From Paracoccaceae bacterium (lineage in GTDB: Bacteria; Pseudomonadota; Alphaproteobacteria; Rhodobacterales; Rhodobacteraceae): a DNA stretch of 57,601 bases. The position numbers were made by a program, and so were the translations under genes. Shown here in pieces: positions 1-9,673 of the stretch. Within the stretch, counting starts at the first letter, position 1. Every line of letters begins with the position of its first letter. The stretch spans positions 1 through 57,601 of the forward strand of contig JAHDEX010000015.1 of NCBI GenBank assembly GCA_020628545.1, in the 5' to 3' direction. The notes below the pieces were generated by a model that made no database searches, was not told where the DNA came from, and saw only the letters and a list, made by a program, of their open reading frames with translations.

Positions 1-1016
1 GAAACGGCCGGCATCCGGATAGGTCGGCACACCTCGAACATCAGCGTTGTCGCACCATTGGCCAGCGGGCCATAGACGATGTAGCTGTGGCCGGTGACCC
101 AACCCACGTCAGCGGTACACCAGAAGATATCACCATCATGATAGTCGAACGTATATTGATGCGTCATTGAGGCATAGACGATGTAGCCGCCGGTCGTATG
201 CACCACGCCCTTCGGCATCCCCGTGGACCCGGAGGTGTAAAGGATGAACAACGGATCTTCCGCGTTCATCTCTTCTGGCGGACAATCGTTGCTGACCGTC
301 TGTTCCGCCTCATGCAACCAGACATCACGCCCGTCCTGCATTGCGATGTCGCCACCCGTGCGTTTTACGACAAGCATCTTGCAAGGCACGTCGATCTTCT
401 CAAACGCCTTGTCCGCGTTAACTTTCAGCGGTGTATTGCGCCCGCCGCGTGGCGCTTCGTCTGCCGTGATAACAACCTTCGCTTCAGAGCCATTCACACG
501 CGCCGCCAAGGCATCAGGCGAGAAGCCCGCAAACACAATCGAATGAATCGCCCCGATCCGTGCAGAGGCGAGCATCGCATAGGCCGCCTGTGGGATCATC
601 GGCATGTAGATGACCACGCGGTCGCCCTTGCCCACGCCCATGTCTTTCAACACATTTGCGAACTTGCAGACATGCGCGTGCAACTGCTGGTATGTGATGT
701 GCTGCGCTTCCTCATCGGGATGATCTGGTTCCCAAATGATCGCAGTCTGCGTGCCGCGGTCCTTCAGGTGGCGGTCAATGCAATTGGCCGCAACGTTGAG
801 TGTGCCGTCCTCGAACCACTTAATGTCAACCTTGCCAAACTCATAGGTGGTGTCTTTCACCTTTGAATAAGGTTTGATCCAGTCGATCCGTTTGCCATGT
901 TCGCCCCAAAATGCCTCCGGATCGTTGATCGATTCAGCATACATCTTGTCATAGGTTGCTTTGTCAGCGTGTGCGGCTGCGGCTGCCTCAGCCGACGGCG
1001 GATACAGATCGGACAT
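1..1016 (-). CDS. acs: Acetyl-CoA synthetase, N-terminal part (runs off window)
   Basis: Makes acetyl-CoA from acetate, ATP and CoA in the cytoplasm. About 338 residues are visible, roughly half of a typical 650-residue enzyme; the 3' end lies beyond base 1. The N-terminus reads [20 protein letters not shown], then [14 protein letters not shown] and a conserved core with [15 protein letters not shown]. The acyl-adenylate P-loop motif [19 protein letters not shown] is intact. The ATG at 1016 has a strong GGGGGAGGA ribosome site. It is divergent from the YdcF gene across about 150 bases. The family is unmistakable; only the completeness of the gene is unknown. Confidence 0.95.
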   Translation of the reverse strand, partial: MSDLYPPSAEAAAAAHADKATYDKMYAESINDPEAFWGEHGKRIDWIKPYSKVKDTTYEFGKVDIKWFEDGTLNVAANCIDRHLKDRGTQTAIIWEPDHPDEEAQHITYQQLHAHVCKFANVLKDMGVGKGDRVVIYMPMIPQAAYAMLASARIGAIHSIVFAGFSPDALAARVNGSEAKVVITADEAPRGGRNTPLKVNADKAFEKIDVPCKMLVVKRTGGDIAMQDGRDVWLHEAEQTVSNDCPPEEMNAEDPLFILYTSGSTGMPKGVVHTTGGYIVYASMTHQYTFDYHDGDIFWCTADVGWVTGHSYIVYGPLANGATTLMFEVCRPIRMPAV

Positions 1017-1169
1017 TGTGGTTCCTCCCCCAATTCAATTATCCCTTGCGCGCATCATGGGCAGAATTTTCGGAATGCCAAGTTTGACTGGAAAAAGAGG
1101 GCTGGAAATATGTAAATCTCCGCCACTTCCGCCGTCGCATTTGTCAATATTTTTACAAGTCACACTGCG

Positions 1170-1664
1170 ATGAGCGGGATTGTTATTCTAGGTGCCGCCG
1201 TTGGCCCCGACGGACCATCCCCCAGCCTCGTCCGCCGGACGGAGCATGCTGCAGCGCTTTATCATCGCGGGATGGGAACTTTGGTCATTCCCTGCGGTGG
1301 GCTGGGCTTGCACCCCCCGACTGAAGCGGAAGCGATGAAGTCTCTTTTGGAGATGTCCGGCGTCCCGGAGGCCGCGATCCACTGCGACGACGCCTCCCGA
1401 AACACGCTCGAAAATCTGTTGAATGCTAAAGGCATCATGGCACAAACGCGGGTCACGCGGGCCTTCATCGTCACAGACAAATTGCACGCGCCCCGGGCCG
1501 CGCTGACCGCTTGGGCAATTGGCCTTTCGGCCGAAACTAACACCCCTTCTCTTGAAGGCATGCCAATAAAAACGCGCCTCCGCCGTTTCCGGCACGAGGC
1601 GCTGTCATTTCCATTCTATCTGTTGCGCGCGCCGTGGTGGCGGTGGCGCTATCGCAAGCGTTAG
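1170..1664 (+). CDS. YdcF family (DUF218) protein
   Basis: A 164-residue DUF218/YdcF-like protein. The start IVILGAAVGPDGPSPSLVRRTEHA, the middle VIPCGGLGLHPPTEAEAMKSLL and DDASRNTLENLLNAK follow the family pattern of a Rossmann-like core with a Gly-Gly loop and a conserved ENL helix. No signal peptide or long membrane segment is seen, so it looks like a soluble short form. Biochemical role in the family is unsettled (SAM binding or envelope functions have been proposed). The ribosome site before this ATG is weak. Its stop codon overlaps the stop of the convergent DUF1127 gene by four bases. Confidence 0.75.
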   Translation: MSGIVILGAAVGPDGPSPSLVRRTEHAAALYHRGMGTLVIPCGGLGLHPPTEAEAMKSLLEMSGVPEAAIHCDDASRNTLENLLNAKGIMAQTRVTRAFIVTDKLHAPRAALTAWAIGLSAETNTPSLEGMPIKTRLRRFRHEALSFPFYLLRAPWWRWRYRKR

Positions 1665-1897
1665 ACGTAGCGACCCAAGGCTTGCTGGATGGCTTCCGCC
1701 CGAGTGACCCCAAGCGCTTTCAGCTCTTCGTCGCTCATGTTGGCAACGCGCTGTGCGGCTTGCATGTAGCTAGACGCTTCGGCCCAGTGTTCCAATGTAT
1801 GACCGATTGCAGCTGCTGCCTTGCGAAGGGGGGTGGTGATCAATTCCCAAACCATTTCAGGTGTGGACATCAGCGTATTCATTTCATGGTGTGCCAT
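1661..1897 (-). CDS. Small DUF1127-like protein
   Basis: A 78-residue peptide. Its last third, RVANMSDEELKALGVTRAEA, is the arginine/leucine-rich YjiS-like (DUF1127) motif; the preceding region holds a helical segment with HTLEHWAEASSYMQAAQRVA. DUF1127 proteins are common in Rhodobacteraceae and some have been linked to RNA turnover and stress responses. I chose the ATG at 1897 because AGGAA lies six bases upstream; a TTG two codons earlier is also in frame. It is convergent with the YdcF gene. Function here is inferred only from the family. Confidence 0.7.
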   Translation of the reverse strand: MAHHEMNTLMSTPEMVWELITTPLRKAAAAIGHTLEHWAEASSYMQAAQRVANMSDEELKALGVTRAEAIQQALGRYV

Positions 1898-1980
1898 GAG
1901 CAATTCCTATCTCGTTTTAGCCACCTCCCATCCTCAAGATGGGCCATTGCGTGCTTCACGACAATTTCCAAAAGCGAGAC

Positions 1981-2015
1981 CCCGCCATGCATTTTCTGCA
2001 ACGCAGCATGGCGGG
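1981..2015. terminator. Perfect 10-bp inverted repeat after the beta-helix gene
   Basis: CCCGCCATGC (1981-1990) and GCATGGCGGG (2006-2015) form a perfect 10-bp stem with a 15-base loop, 15 bases past the stop of the beta-helix gene on the minus strand. There is no clean U tract on either strand (the minus strand continues GTCTCGCTTTT), so it may be a Rho-assisted terminator or a 3' stabilising hairpin. Confidence 0.45.
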
Positions 2016-2029
2016 AAAAAGGCTGCGGC

Positions 2030-4318
2030 TTAAAGTGGGTTATCCATCCGTACCTGATAACGCAGGCGTCCGGTCACGGGGGTCGAGAACGTAAATCGGG
2101 TTTCAGTTTGCGCGCTCCCCTGGTTGTCGCTGACAAAGGGCATTTCAAACACCTGCGCATTGCTGGAATTGCGGATTGGCCCGTCAAGCACCACCGAGTC
2201 CACAAACCGGGCTCGTCCCTCAAACGGCAGGAGCGTGGCGTTGTCTTGCTGCCAATCGGTTGCCGCCGTGACCTGTGTCAGTTCCTGCGGCGCAGGGTTG
2301 TAACAGGGTTCATCAACGCTGTGGAAAGTATTGGCCGCAAAGGTCACGCCGCGCATCCGCCCATAGTCGAGGTCTGCAAAGGATGTATCGACCGACTCGA
2401 TCCGGTCAATCGCGCCGTTGATCGCCCTGAAAACGTTTGAGACGACGGACAGACCGTGAATGAAATGACCCGGCCCATAGGGCTTCACAACGATAAAGTT
2501 GAACCATGGGGCCACATCATTGGCTGTGAAGATATTTCCCGTGATTGTCAGACCCCCGAAAGAGAACTGATTATCAAACTCCGGCTCGGCCTCATGCTCG
2601 TTCGTCAACTCAATGAAGTTGTTGTCGATGTAATTGCCGGTGATCACCGATTTGGAGTTGGTGAGCGTGAAAATCATCCCACCAAGCCGCACACCGTCGC
2701 TCGTCGTGTCGCCATGGAACCAATGGTTGCCAGACACGAGATTGCCTGAACCTGCCAACACACAGAAATGCTTGAACAAAGCGGCGCGGTTATCGCGGAT
2801 TTTGACGTCGTTCGCATTTGCGTTGAAGCAAAGCGTCGTGCGAGCTGACACCGTCTGGCCCTGTTCATTTGAGGTGAAGTTGCAGCGGTCAATCAGCATG
2901 CCCTGACAACCGGTCCCGATGGATGTAATCCCGCGGTCTTTCGGCTTGGTGATAAAGCAGTCTTTGACGTGAAAGATCAGACCCGCAGGCGCGATCATGA
3001 TCGCACTTGCTTCGCCTTCACACTGGAAGTCGATATCCGTCAAAACCATTTGTGCGAGGTCGGCATAGCCCGAAAAGTCGAGCATGTATTTAAAGCGCCG
3101 GAATACATACGATTGCGTGCCAACCGCATCGTAAGGCGGTTGTGACAGTGTGACGGTCCGCGCGCCTACGTTTTTGGCCGTCACGTATACCTCACGCCCA
3201 ACGCCGGCCGCTTCGACCAATGCGCCCACAGGCACGTTCGCCACGTTGTCGACGTTGATCAATTGCTTGGGATTGCTCGTGTTATAGGTGCCCGGAGATG
3301 TCACCACCTCCGTATCCCAGGCAGGCCCCGCAACCGGCTCAAACTGACCATTGCGGATGACCCGCCGGATGGCGAAAACGGTCCGGGACGGATCAGCGGC
3401 TTGCATATCAAGCGGCTCTGTCAGCGCGATGCGTCGGCCGCGCAAATCCAGTGACTCATGGTCCGAGAAGTTCAGTAACGCCTGATATGCCTTCTTGAAC
3501 GCCGTTTCCTCATCTCCAAATGCATCCAGATAGCTTTCAAAGTGATAGTCTTTCTGCAGGATAAACCGTTCATTCGCGCCCTGAATGACCGTCCCTTCAA
3601 ACTTGATCCGACTTTGAATGCTGACGGAATTCCCCAGAAAAAACTGTCCTTCCGACACCAAGACTGTGCGCCCAGCAGATGCGGCATCAGCTGCCTCAAA
3701 CGCCGCACTGTCGTCGGTTGTGCCGTCACCCTTAGCGCCAAAGTCGCGCACATCGACGACAGACAGCATGTCGCGCAGAAAGGCGACGGTGATGTCTTCA
3801 ATCTCGATATCGTCGATCCGGATCGCTCCGCCATTTGCACCGGTCACATCAAGACCAAAGTGCCCAAAGACGGCCGTGGGCCACACCATGTCAACACCGG
3901 TGCGATCACCGACACCAACAATCGCCGAGATCTCAACCACCTCACCAATCGTCGTCAGCGTCGTAGCCGGCCCAACCTCTGGATGGCCTGACGCCTGCCC
4001 GCCCCCGGCTGCTCCGGGATAGGCGGAGATGCGGACCGTCGGCATGGGACCCGCCACCGCCTTCACCCGCGCAGTCACTCGCAGATAGCAGCCCGGCAGT
4101 ATCGGCGTCTCCCCCATGTAGCGGACGCGCTTTGTCGCGGCATCTTTCACCAGCTCAAGGCATCCGCCAAAATCCTGATCAGCGGGTACAAACACGCCGG
4201 ACCCATCAGTGGCGTAGGTATCAGAACCCGGCGTTCCGTCTCCGCTCGACCACACGCCCAATCCTGCCGCAAATGGCAGTGGCATCAACACCACGCCGTC
4301 CGTAATCGCCTTGTTCAT
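2030..4318 (-). CDS. Pectate-lyase-3 / GH28-related right-handed beta-helix protein
   Basis: A 762-residue protein from the ATG at 4318, preceded by GGGGA; a GTG 16 codons upstream is possible but has no ribosome site. The N-terminal ~190 residues (MNKAITDGVVLMPLPFAAGL, GDGTPGSDTY, then a carbohydrate-binding-like jelly-roll with RVTARVKAV) precede the hallmark DVRDFGAKGDGTTDDSAAFE of the pectate-lyase-3 domain. Many short beta rungs follow (VSGNHW, VITGNYIDNN, LTITGNIF, VVSNVF). There is no signal peptide. The fold is shared by polysaccharide lyases and phage tailspikes. The catalytic set cannot be assigned by eye, so the substrate is unknown. An exopolysaccharide-related role is a guess. 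Confidence 0.75.
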   Translation of the reverse strand: MNKAITDGVVLMPLPFAAGLGVWSSGDGTPGSDTYATDGSGVFVPADQDFGGCLELVKDAATKRVRYMGETPILPGCYLRVTARVKAVAGPMPTVRISAYPGAAGGGQASGHPEVGPATTLTTIGEVVEISAIVGVGDRTGVDMVWPTAVFGHFGLDVTGANGGAIRIDDIEIEDITVAFLRDMLSVVDVRDFGAKGDGTTDDSAAFEAADAASAGRTVLVSEGQFFLGNSVSIQSRIKFEGTVIQGANERFILQKDYHFESYLDAFGDEETAFKKAYQALLNFSDHESLDLRGRRIALTEPLDMQAADPSRTVFAIRRVIRNGQFEPVAGPAWDTEVVTSPGTYNTSNPKQLINVDNVANVPVGALVEAAGVGREVYVTAKNVGARTVTLSQPPYDAVGTQSYVFRRFKYMLDFSGYADLAQMVLTDIDFQCEGEASAIMIAPAGLIFHVKDCFITKPKDRGITSIGTGCQGMLIDRCNFTSNEQGQTVSARTTLCFNANANDVKIRDNRAALFKHFCVLAGSGNLVSGNHWFHGDTTSDGVRLGGMIFTLTNSKSVITGNYIDNNFIELTNEHEAEPEFDNQFSFGGLTITGNIFTANDVAPWFNFIVVKPYGPGHFIHGLSVVSNVFRAINGAIDRIESVDTSFADLDYGRMRGVTFAANTFHSVDEPCYNPAPQELTQVTAATDWQQDNATLLPFEGRARFVDSVVLDGPIRNSSNAQVFEMPFVSDNQGSAQTETRFTFSTPVTGRLRYQVRMDNPL

Positions 4319-4410
4319 GCAAGTATCCCCAAGCTGCGTAGCGGAGGACCCCGCCACTTTGATCACAGCTTTGATAGAGAATTACTCTTAACGCGGCTCA
4401 AGGCGACCGT

Positions 4411-4434
4411 GCGTTGGGGCTGGCAACGCCCCAT
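4411..4434. terminator. GC hairpin after the DUF4864 gene
   Basis: GGGGC (4416-4420) pairs with GCCCC (4428-4432), or alternatively GCGTTG with CAACGC. It lies just beyond the DUF4864 stop on the minus strand. No U tract is present, so this is a weak terminator call. Confidence 0.3.
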
Positions 4435-4445
4435 TTCCACCCCCC

Positions 4446-4850
4446 CTAAGCGGCGAGGTCGTTTTCCACGATCTGCACACCATTGATCTGCCAGCCGTCA
4501 GGCGTTTCAATCATGATGTATTCAAGCGTGAAGACGCGGCCAGACGGGTCTTCTATCTGAACCGTTTGAATTTGCATGCCCGCTTCTTCCCGTAGCCCCA
4601 GGAACCTGACCGCCCGATTGTCCCACACCATTGGATAGCCCCGCTCGACCATCATACCAAAATTGCCCGGGTCGCGGAAAATACCTTTGATCATTGGGCT
4701 GGCAAAGGAAAACGCGGTCGTCACGTCGCGATCATTAAACGCCTGCAATTGAGAGCCGATGACATCTTCAATCGCCTCATTCGCCTGACTGAGAGCTGCG
4801 GTCGCCAGCATCGCAGCGGCCACAGCGGTAATGGTGATACGTCTCATCAT
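4446..4850 (-). CDS. DUF4864 domain secreted protein
   Basis: A 134-residue protein with a Sec signal peptide (MMRRITITAVAAAMLATAAL, cleavage near SQA-NE). The mature part runs AIEDVIGSQLQAFNDRDVTTAFSF, then SPMIKGIFRDPGNFGMMVERGYPMVW and ends with a beta-rich GWQINGVQIVEN. This matches the DUF4864 family, an NTF2-like periplasmic fold of unknown function common in Rhodobacteraceae. Ribosome site GGAGG lies about 9 bases upstream. Either of the two adjacent Met codons may start it. Confidence 0.75.
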   Translation of the reverse strand: MMRRITITAVAAAMLATAALSQANEAIEDVIGSQLQAFNDRDVTTAFSFASPMIKGIFRDPGNFGMMVERGYPMVWDNRAVRFLGLREEAGMQIQTVQIEDPSGRVFTLEYIMIETPDGWQINGVQIVENDLAA

Positions 4851-4901
4851 ATGTGATCCTCCAAACCCTCAACTGCCGAAATAGTTCGACATTGACCAAG
4901 A

Positions 4902-5252
4902 TCACGATTTTTTCCGTGTTGCCTTTGGTTTGAGCGTTCGTGCGAAGTCCGCAGAACGCGCGAACCAGTCCGCTAACTCTTTATCATCACGCAACAAATC
5001 CGCGCCTATCGCGACGTACCCGTTCATGACGCTGTTGTACCGGATCACCGGGCTGTTGTCGTGATCGGCCCCAAACGCGGCAATATCGTCTTTAGATAGG
5101 CGTAAACACATTTCGCCATCCGGACCGACGAAACTGAACATATTACCGTTGATTGCGGTGTAGGCGTTCGCTTTGCCCTTGCGCTGCAAGTCGGGAAATT
5201 CAGCGATCAAACGGTCGTAGATCACAAGAACAGCGTCACGTTCGAAAGACAT
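4902..5252 (-). CDS. TfoX N-terminal-like / YjbR-like small protein
   Basis: A 116-residue soluble protein. The layout INGNMFSFVGPDGEMCLRLS followed by DIAAFGAD, VMNGYVAIGADLLRDDKELADWF and a basic tail LKPKATRKKS resembles TfoX_N-like folds, in which a small beta sheet carrying a 'G-x-M-F' strand precedes a tryptophan-containing C-terminal helix. In the family the role is poorly defined outside competence regulation by Sxy/TfoX, and no competence context is seen here. The gene lies upstream of and co-directional with DUF4864. Family assignment is moderate. Confidence 0.55.
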   Translation of the reverse strand: MSFERDAVLVIYDRLIAEFPDLQRKGKANAYTAINGNMFSFVGPDGEMCLRLSKDDIAAFGADHDNSPVIRYNSVMNGYVAIGADLLRDDKELADWFARSADFARTLKPKATRKKS

Positions 5253-5300
5253 GGGCGGCTCCTTTCGCCGCCCAGTCTAATCGATCACATTGTGCGTACG

Positions 5301-6869
5301 TCAAGCTTTCGCAAGCGCCTCTTCAATCAACGCAACTGTTTCGTCGATACCATAAAGTGCAATAAATCCGCCAAAGCGCGGCCCCTGAGAAGCGCCTAGA
5401 AGCACCTCATACAGCGCCGTGAACCAGTTGCGAAGCGGCTCAAAGGCGTGTTCCTTGCCAACCGCAAAGACCATCGACTGCAGCTCTTCCGCATCGAGGC
5501 CGCCGTTCCACGCCTTCAGGCGCGTCACGAGGTCCTCCATCGCTGCCCGCTCCTGTTCCGTCGGTGCGCGGAACACCTTCGTCGGTTTCACGAAGTCATT
5601 ATAGTACCGCACAGCAAAACCAGCGGCCTGATCAAGCTGCGGATTACTTTCTGGCGACGCATCCGGCGCATAGCGCTGAATGAAGCCCCACAGAGTCTCT
5701 TTGTCCTCGGCACCCGAAACCGATGCGAGGTTCAGAAGCATTGCAAACGGCACCACCATATCCGACGCAGGCACGTTGTGGCCGTGGATGTGGAATACCG
5801 GGTTGTTCATCTTACCCGCGTCGTCCTGACCCGGATAGGCGCGCAGCTGCTGGTGATATTCGTCGACAGCTTTCGGGATAACATCGAAGTGCAACCGTTT
5901 GGCTGTCTTCGGTTTTTGATACATGAAATATGACAAGCTGTCAGTCGCGGCATAGGTCAGCCACTCATCAATCGACAGGCCATTGCCAGAGGTTTTGGAG
6001 ATCTTCCGCCCCTCCGCATCAAGGAACAATTCATAGGTGAAGTGCTCTGGCGCCTTGCCGCCCAGCACCCGGCAAATGCCGTCGTAGATCGGCGTATTGG
6101 TCGCGTGGTCTTTCCCGTACATTTCAAAGTCGACACCCAATGCGGCCCAGCGCGCGCCGAAGTCCGGCTTCCACTGCAGTTTGCAGTTCCCACCTGTCAC
6201 TGGGATAGTCACATCCGTGCCGTCCTCGTCCGCGAAGGTGATCATCCCGTCCTTTGTGACCTCTTTCATCGGCACATAAAGCACCCGGCCAGACGTCGGG
6301 CTGATCGGCAGGAAGATCGAATATGTCTCTTGCCGTTCCTCGCGCAGCGACTTCAGCATGATCTTCATGATGTCGTCGTACTTGTCTGCCGCACGCAGCA
6401 AGATGTCATCCATCTTGCCAGTGGCATAATACTCCGTCGAGGACGCGAATTCGTATTCGAAACCAAAGGCATCGAGGAAGGAGTTCAACTTTGCATTCAT
6501 ATGCGCGCCAAAGCTGTCATGCGTGCCAAACGGGTCTGGCACAGCCGTCAGCGGCTTTTGCATATAAGGCTTCAGCACCTCTGGGTTCGGCACGTTCCCC
6601 GGCACCTTGCGCATGCCGTCCATGTCGTCAGAGAAGCACAAAAGCTTCGTGGGGATGTCAGAGATCACCTCAAAAGCGCGGCGAATTGTCGTCGTGCGAC
6701 TGACCTCACCAAAGGTCCCGATATGCGGCAAGCCGGATGGGCCATAGCCTGTCTCGAACAGGACATACCCCTTCTCAGGGTCCTTCTTTTCATACCGTTT
6801 GAGCAGCTTGCGGGCTTCTTCAAAAGGCCAGGCTTTTGAGGTCATCGCGGCGTCACGCAAATTGGTCAT
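5301..6869 (-). CDS. lysK: Lysyl-tRNA synthetase, class I
   Basis: Charges tRNA-Lys. This is the archaeal-type class I enzyme (522 residues, usual length), found in most alphaproteobacteria instead of class II LysS. The Rossmann signature HIGH is present as [14 protein letters not shown] (about residues 43-56). The KMSKS loop is KISKTSGNG near residue 285. Between them is the metal-binding-free class I insertion ending in MYGKDHATN. The ATG at 6869 has GAGAG upstream. The C-terminal anticodon-binding helical region is complete. It stands alone between TerB (divergent) and the small TfoX-like gene. Confidence 0.97.
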   Translation of the reverse strand: MTNLRDAAMTSKAWPFEEARKLLKRYEKKDPEKGYVLFETGYGPSGLPHIGTFGEVSRTTTIRRAFEVISDIPTKLLCFSDDMDGMRKVPGNVPNPEVLKPYMQKPLTAVPDPFGTHDSFGAHMNAKLNSFLDAFGFEYEFASSTEYYATGKMDDILLRAADKYDDIMKIMLKSLREERQETYSIFLPISPTSGRVLYVPMKEVTKDGMITFADEDGTDVTIPVTGGNCKLQWKPDFGARWAALGVDFEMYGKDHATNTPIYDGICRVLGGKAPEHFTYELFLDAEGRKISKTSGNGLSIDEWLTYAATDSLSYFMYQKPKTAKRLHFDVIPKAVDEYHQQLRAYPGQDDAGKMNNPVFHIHGHNVPASDMVVPFAMLLNLASVSGAEDKETLWGFIQRYAPDASPESNPQLDQAAGFAVRYYNDFVKPTKVFRAPTEQERAAMEDLVTRLKAWNGGLDAEELQSMVFAVGKEHAFEPLRNWFTALYEVLLGASQGPRFGGFIALYGIDETVALIEEALAKA

Positions 6870-6983
6870 ATCGGTCTCTCATTCACAGAATCCTCGGCCC
6901 CAATGCCAAAGACAGCGCACTCCCTATTGCGCGGCGCGGGGCGCGTCAATAAATCGGTAACATCAGATGATTGGATAACGCAC

Positions 6984-7403
6984 ATGATCGAAGACGCCCC
7001 CCTCACATCTCAAGATGCGCTCGTGTGCTTGATGATTGCGGTTTCTGCCGCAGACGAAGACATTCGCACCGCGGAACTGGTCAAAATTACAAATATCATC
7101 AACCACCTTCCGGTTTTTGCAGAATATGACGCCGCGCGGTTGCCCTTAGCGTCGCAAATGGTGTTCGACCTGCTCGAACAGGAAGACGGGCTTGAGGCGC
7201 TCTTCGGTCTGATCCGCGACGCGCTTCCCGAAAAGCTTTTCGAAACCGCCTATGCCCTGTCCTGTGACGTCGCAGCCGCCGACGGGACATTGCGCGGCGC
7301 GGAGGCCCGCATGCTCGAAGAAATTCGTGACGAACTGGAACTTGATCGCCTCCATGCTGCCGCCATCGAGCGTGGTGCTCGGGCTCGCCACATGACGGCA
7401 TAG
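6984..7403 (+). CDS. TerB-family tellurite resistance-like protein
   Basis: An all-helical 139-residue TerB/DjlA-like protein. It carries the repeated acidic helix pattern SAADEDIRTAELVKI and CDVAAADGTLRGAEARMLEEI, which are the two TerB D-x-x-x-x-E motifs thought to bind metal. The ATG at 6984 is preferred because family members begin just before the SxxDALVxLMIA segment; an upstream in-frame ATG at 6903 would add 27 residues without homology. It lies divergent from lysK and convergent with dacB (2-base gap). Family role: stress or metal-related; not demonstrated for single TerB proteins. Confidence 0.75.
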   Translation: MIEDAPLTSQDALVCLMIAVSAADEDIRTAELVKITNIINHLPVFAEYDAARLPLASQMVFDLLEQEDGLEALFGLIRDALPEKLFETAYALSCDVAAADGTLRGAEARMLEEIRDELELDRLHAAAIERGARARHMTA

Positions 7404-7405
7404 AC

Positions 7406-8983
7406 CTAGCCCGGCGTTGGCGTTTCGACTTGAAGCACAGCACCCGCAGGCCCGGCGGGCGTTGCCGGCAGGACTGGGAGCGGGTCAACCTTGTCGTATC
7501 GGACCGCCCACCGTTGAAGCAGTCGCTGCTGCAATCGCTTAGAACGCCCGTTCCAGCTCGCAGCACCTGGAGGGCGTTCATCGCCCGAGGCTTTCCCGGC
7601 TTCACGCTGGGTGGCGTTCGCGGTGAATATCGCAAACGCAAGGTTCGTGCCCGATTTCGTTTCAATGTACCCGGCCAGCGAGGAAACGAAGTTCAACGTG
7701 CCGGTTTTCGCCCAAACCTGCGCTGGGAAGCCTTTAATGGCGCGGCCATTCTGATCTGTCAGCACATGCTCTTTCAAAATAGGCCGCAACGCATCAATCG
7801 CGCCATCACTGCGCAAAAGCGCCGCCATGTTCGCCGCCGACATCGCTGATTGGTCACTCAAACCGGAGTGATCTTTGAAGCCCGCCTCAATGCCGCCTCG
7901 CGACCGCACCCACCGATTCATACAATTGGCCGATTCCTCCAACTGTAGCGTGCGGCCCATTATGGCGCGTGTCGCGGTAAGTCCAACACCCTCCGCGGTG
8001 ATATTCGTGCTGAACTTCAGCATGTCGCGCAGAACGTCGGTCATTGTCGCACTAACGAAGCTGGCAATGACATCGCCCTGCGGCAACTGGATGATCTTCT
8101 GTGGCGCAGGTAATGGAACTCCACGCGCCCGCGCCAGCGTCTGGAACACGTCGCCCGCATAGAAGGCCGGATTGCGCACCGGCAGCCAGCGCGATCCTTC
8201 GGCCCCCAATGCCCCGCGTGCGACGGTCCATTCGTCGACACCGGCGGATTGTTTGTAGGTGTAGACCGGCAATGTGCGGTCCACGATGCGCATGCGCGAG
8301 GTATACACATCAGGTTTGCGGTTTGGGCTGCGCGCATCCATCGCGATGGTGTATTTGCCGTTTGCGCGGCGCCATTCAAAATGCACGCGGTTAAAGTTCA
8401 GGTTCAGCCCGCTAATCGATGGATTGTACCCAAGGTGATCCAGTTGGGGCGGATCAATTTCATCTTTGTAAGGTAACGCCTTGTCCCAAATAAAGAATGA
8501 CCCGGCGATCTTTGTGACCCCCGCCTCCACAATCTGATCAACAAGCCCAGCCAGCTGATCGGTCACGAGGTTCGGATCGCCACCGCCAACCAAGATCAAG
8601 TCGCCTTGCAGCACTCCGTTTTCAATCGGCCCCGTTGCCAGGACCTCTGTCGCGAAACGAAAGTCTGGCCCCAGTGCATCAAGCGCAAAAAGTGCGGTCA
8701 CCGCCTTGGTCACACTGGCCGGTGGCAACCCCTCATCCGGTGCGTTGACTTCAAGGATTTGCCCGGTTTCTAGATCAGAAACCACAAATCCCACAGTGCC
8801 ACCCAAATTGGCAGCATCAAGAATATCAGTGACTTGATCCAAACCACGTTCAGGGTCGTCGGCTGCTAAGGTACGTCGCGCAACAGGTCTAGGAGAAGTG
8901 CTGGGGGCATTTGCGAGGGCTACGCTTGCAACGCTGGACAAGGCAGTTGCCAGCAAAGCGCGTCGGGTAAAGGTCGGCGTCAT
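7406..8983 (-). CDS. dacB: D-alanyl-D-alanine carboxypeptidase/endopeptidase (PBP4 type)
   Basis: Periplasmic peptidoglycan hydrolase of the S13 family, 525 residues. A twin-arginine-like signal (MTPTFTRRALLATALSSVAS, cut after ALA-NA) starts at the ATG at 8983 with AGGA upstream. Active-site motifs are visible: SxxK as PPASVTKAVTALFALD, SxN as KFSTNITAEG, and KTG as WAKTGTLNFVSSLAG. The long insertion between SxxK and SxN (domains II and III) is present, as expected for PBP4 rather than PBP5. The C-terminal tail is proline-rich. It lies downstream of nadD on the same strand. Confidence 0.93.
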   Translation of the reverse strand: MTPTFTRRALLATALSSVASVALANAPSTSPRPVARRTLAADDPERGLDQVTDILDAANLGGTVGFVVSDLETGQILEVNAPDEGLPPASVTKAVTALFALDALGPDFRFATEVLATGPIENGVLQGDLILVGGGDPNLVTDQLAGLVDQIVEAGVTKIAGSFFIWDKALPYKDEIDPPQLDHLGYNPSISGLNLNFNRVHFEWRRANGKYTIAMDARSPNRKPDVYTSRMRIVDRTLPVYTYKQSAGVDEWTVARGALGAEGSRWLPVRNPAFYAGDVFQTLARARGVPLPAPQKIIQLPQGDVIASFVSATMTDVLRDMLKFSTNITAEGVGLTATRAIMGRTLQLEESANCMNRWVRSRGGIEAGFKDHSGLSDQSAMSAANMAALLRSDGAIDALRPILKEHVLTDQNGRAIKGFPAQVWAKTGTLNFVSSLAGYIETKSGTNLAFAIFTANATQREAGKASGDERPPGAASWNGRSKRLQQRLLQRWAVRYDKVDPLPVLPATPAGPAGAVLQVETPTPG

Positions 8984-9068
8984 GACAGCAGTCCTAAAGT
9001 CAATTTGCAGACAGCGCCAGACCATGTCTGGCAACGCGCATGCTTCCGCGCAACACCCTTGCGTGTCA

Positions 9069-9662
9069 TCACCATTCCCCGCGCGCCCGGATGGCGGACG
9101 AGCTTTGCGGTGACATCGGCAAGTTCAGAAAAGACCATGCCGGGGCCTGCACATGCCCCAGCAGGTGCGCTGCACGTTTCGGCAATTTTCCGTGGCGATA
9201 GAGCCGCGCCGCAGGCGACATGCGTGCCGCAATCCGGTCGCCCGGCCTTGCGATCACACCGATGGGAACGGTTTCCATGATCCACCGCCAATCCTGCCAG
9301 CGATGGAATTGCGCCAAATTGTCAGCACCCATCAACCAAACAAAACGCACGCCCGGATTGCGTCGGCGCAGCTTCTGCAAAGTCTCTGCCGTATAGCGTG
9401 TGCGCAAGTGCCGTTCGATGTCTGTGACAAATACATCAGGATGCCGCATGATCGCCCGCGCGCACCGCATCCGTTCATCCAACGGGGCCGGTCCGTGTGA
9501 TTTCAACGGGTTGCCGGGACTGACCATCCACCACACGCGGTCCAGCCCGAAACGCTTCAACGCCTCTTTCGTGATATGCACGTGCCCCGCATGCGGTGGA
9601 TCAAAGGACCCACCCAGCAACCCGATGATCTGACCCGGCTTTGTCGGGGGTGCAGGACGCAT
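9069..9662 (-). CDS. nadD: Nicotinate-nucleotide adenylyltransferase
   Basis: Adenylates nicotinate mononucleotide in NAD synthesis. The nucleotidyltransferase signature [18 protein letters not shown] is near the N-terminus, and the second motif [14 protein letters not shown] (family SSTxIR) is at the C-terminus. [20 protein letters not shown] matches the NadD substrate-binding helix. 197 residues is typical. The ATG at 9662 lies 11 bases after the aldo/keto reductase stop, so the two are probably co-transcribed. Confidence 0.93.
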   Translation of the reverse strand: MRPAPPTKPGQIIGLLGGSFDPPHAGHVHITKEALKRFGLDRVWWMVSPGNPLKSHGPAPLDERMRCARAIMRHPDVFVTDIERHLRTRYTAETLQKLRRRNPGVRFVWLMGADNLAQFHRWQDWRWIMETVPIGVIARPGDRIAARMSPAARLYRHGKLPKRAAHLLGHVQAPAWSFLNLPMSPQSSSAIRARGEW

Positions 9663-9673
9663 CGTCGCGAGTC

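Noticed and set aside
1634..2440. A 268-residue plus-strand frame
   Set aside because: Antisense to the DUF1127 and beta-helix genes, no recognisable domain.
2030..4318. Prophage tailspike
   Set aside because: No other phage structural, integrase or lysis genes nearby; neighbours are core chromosomal genes.
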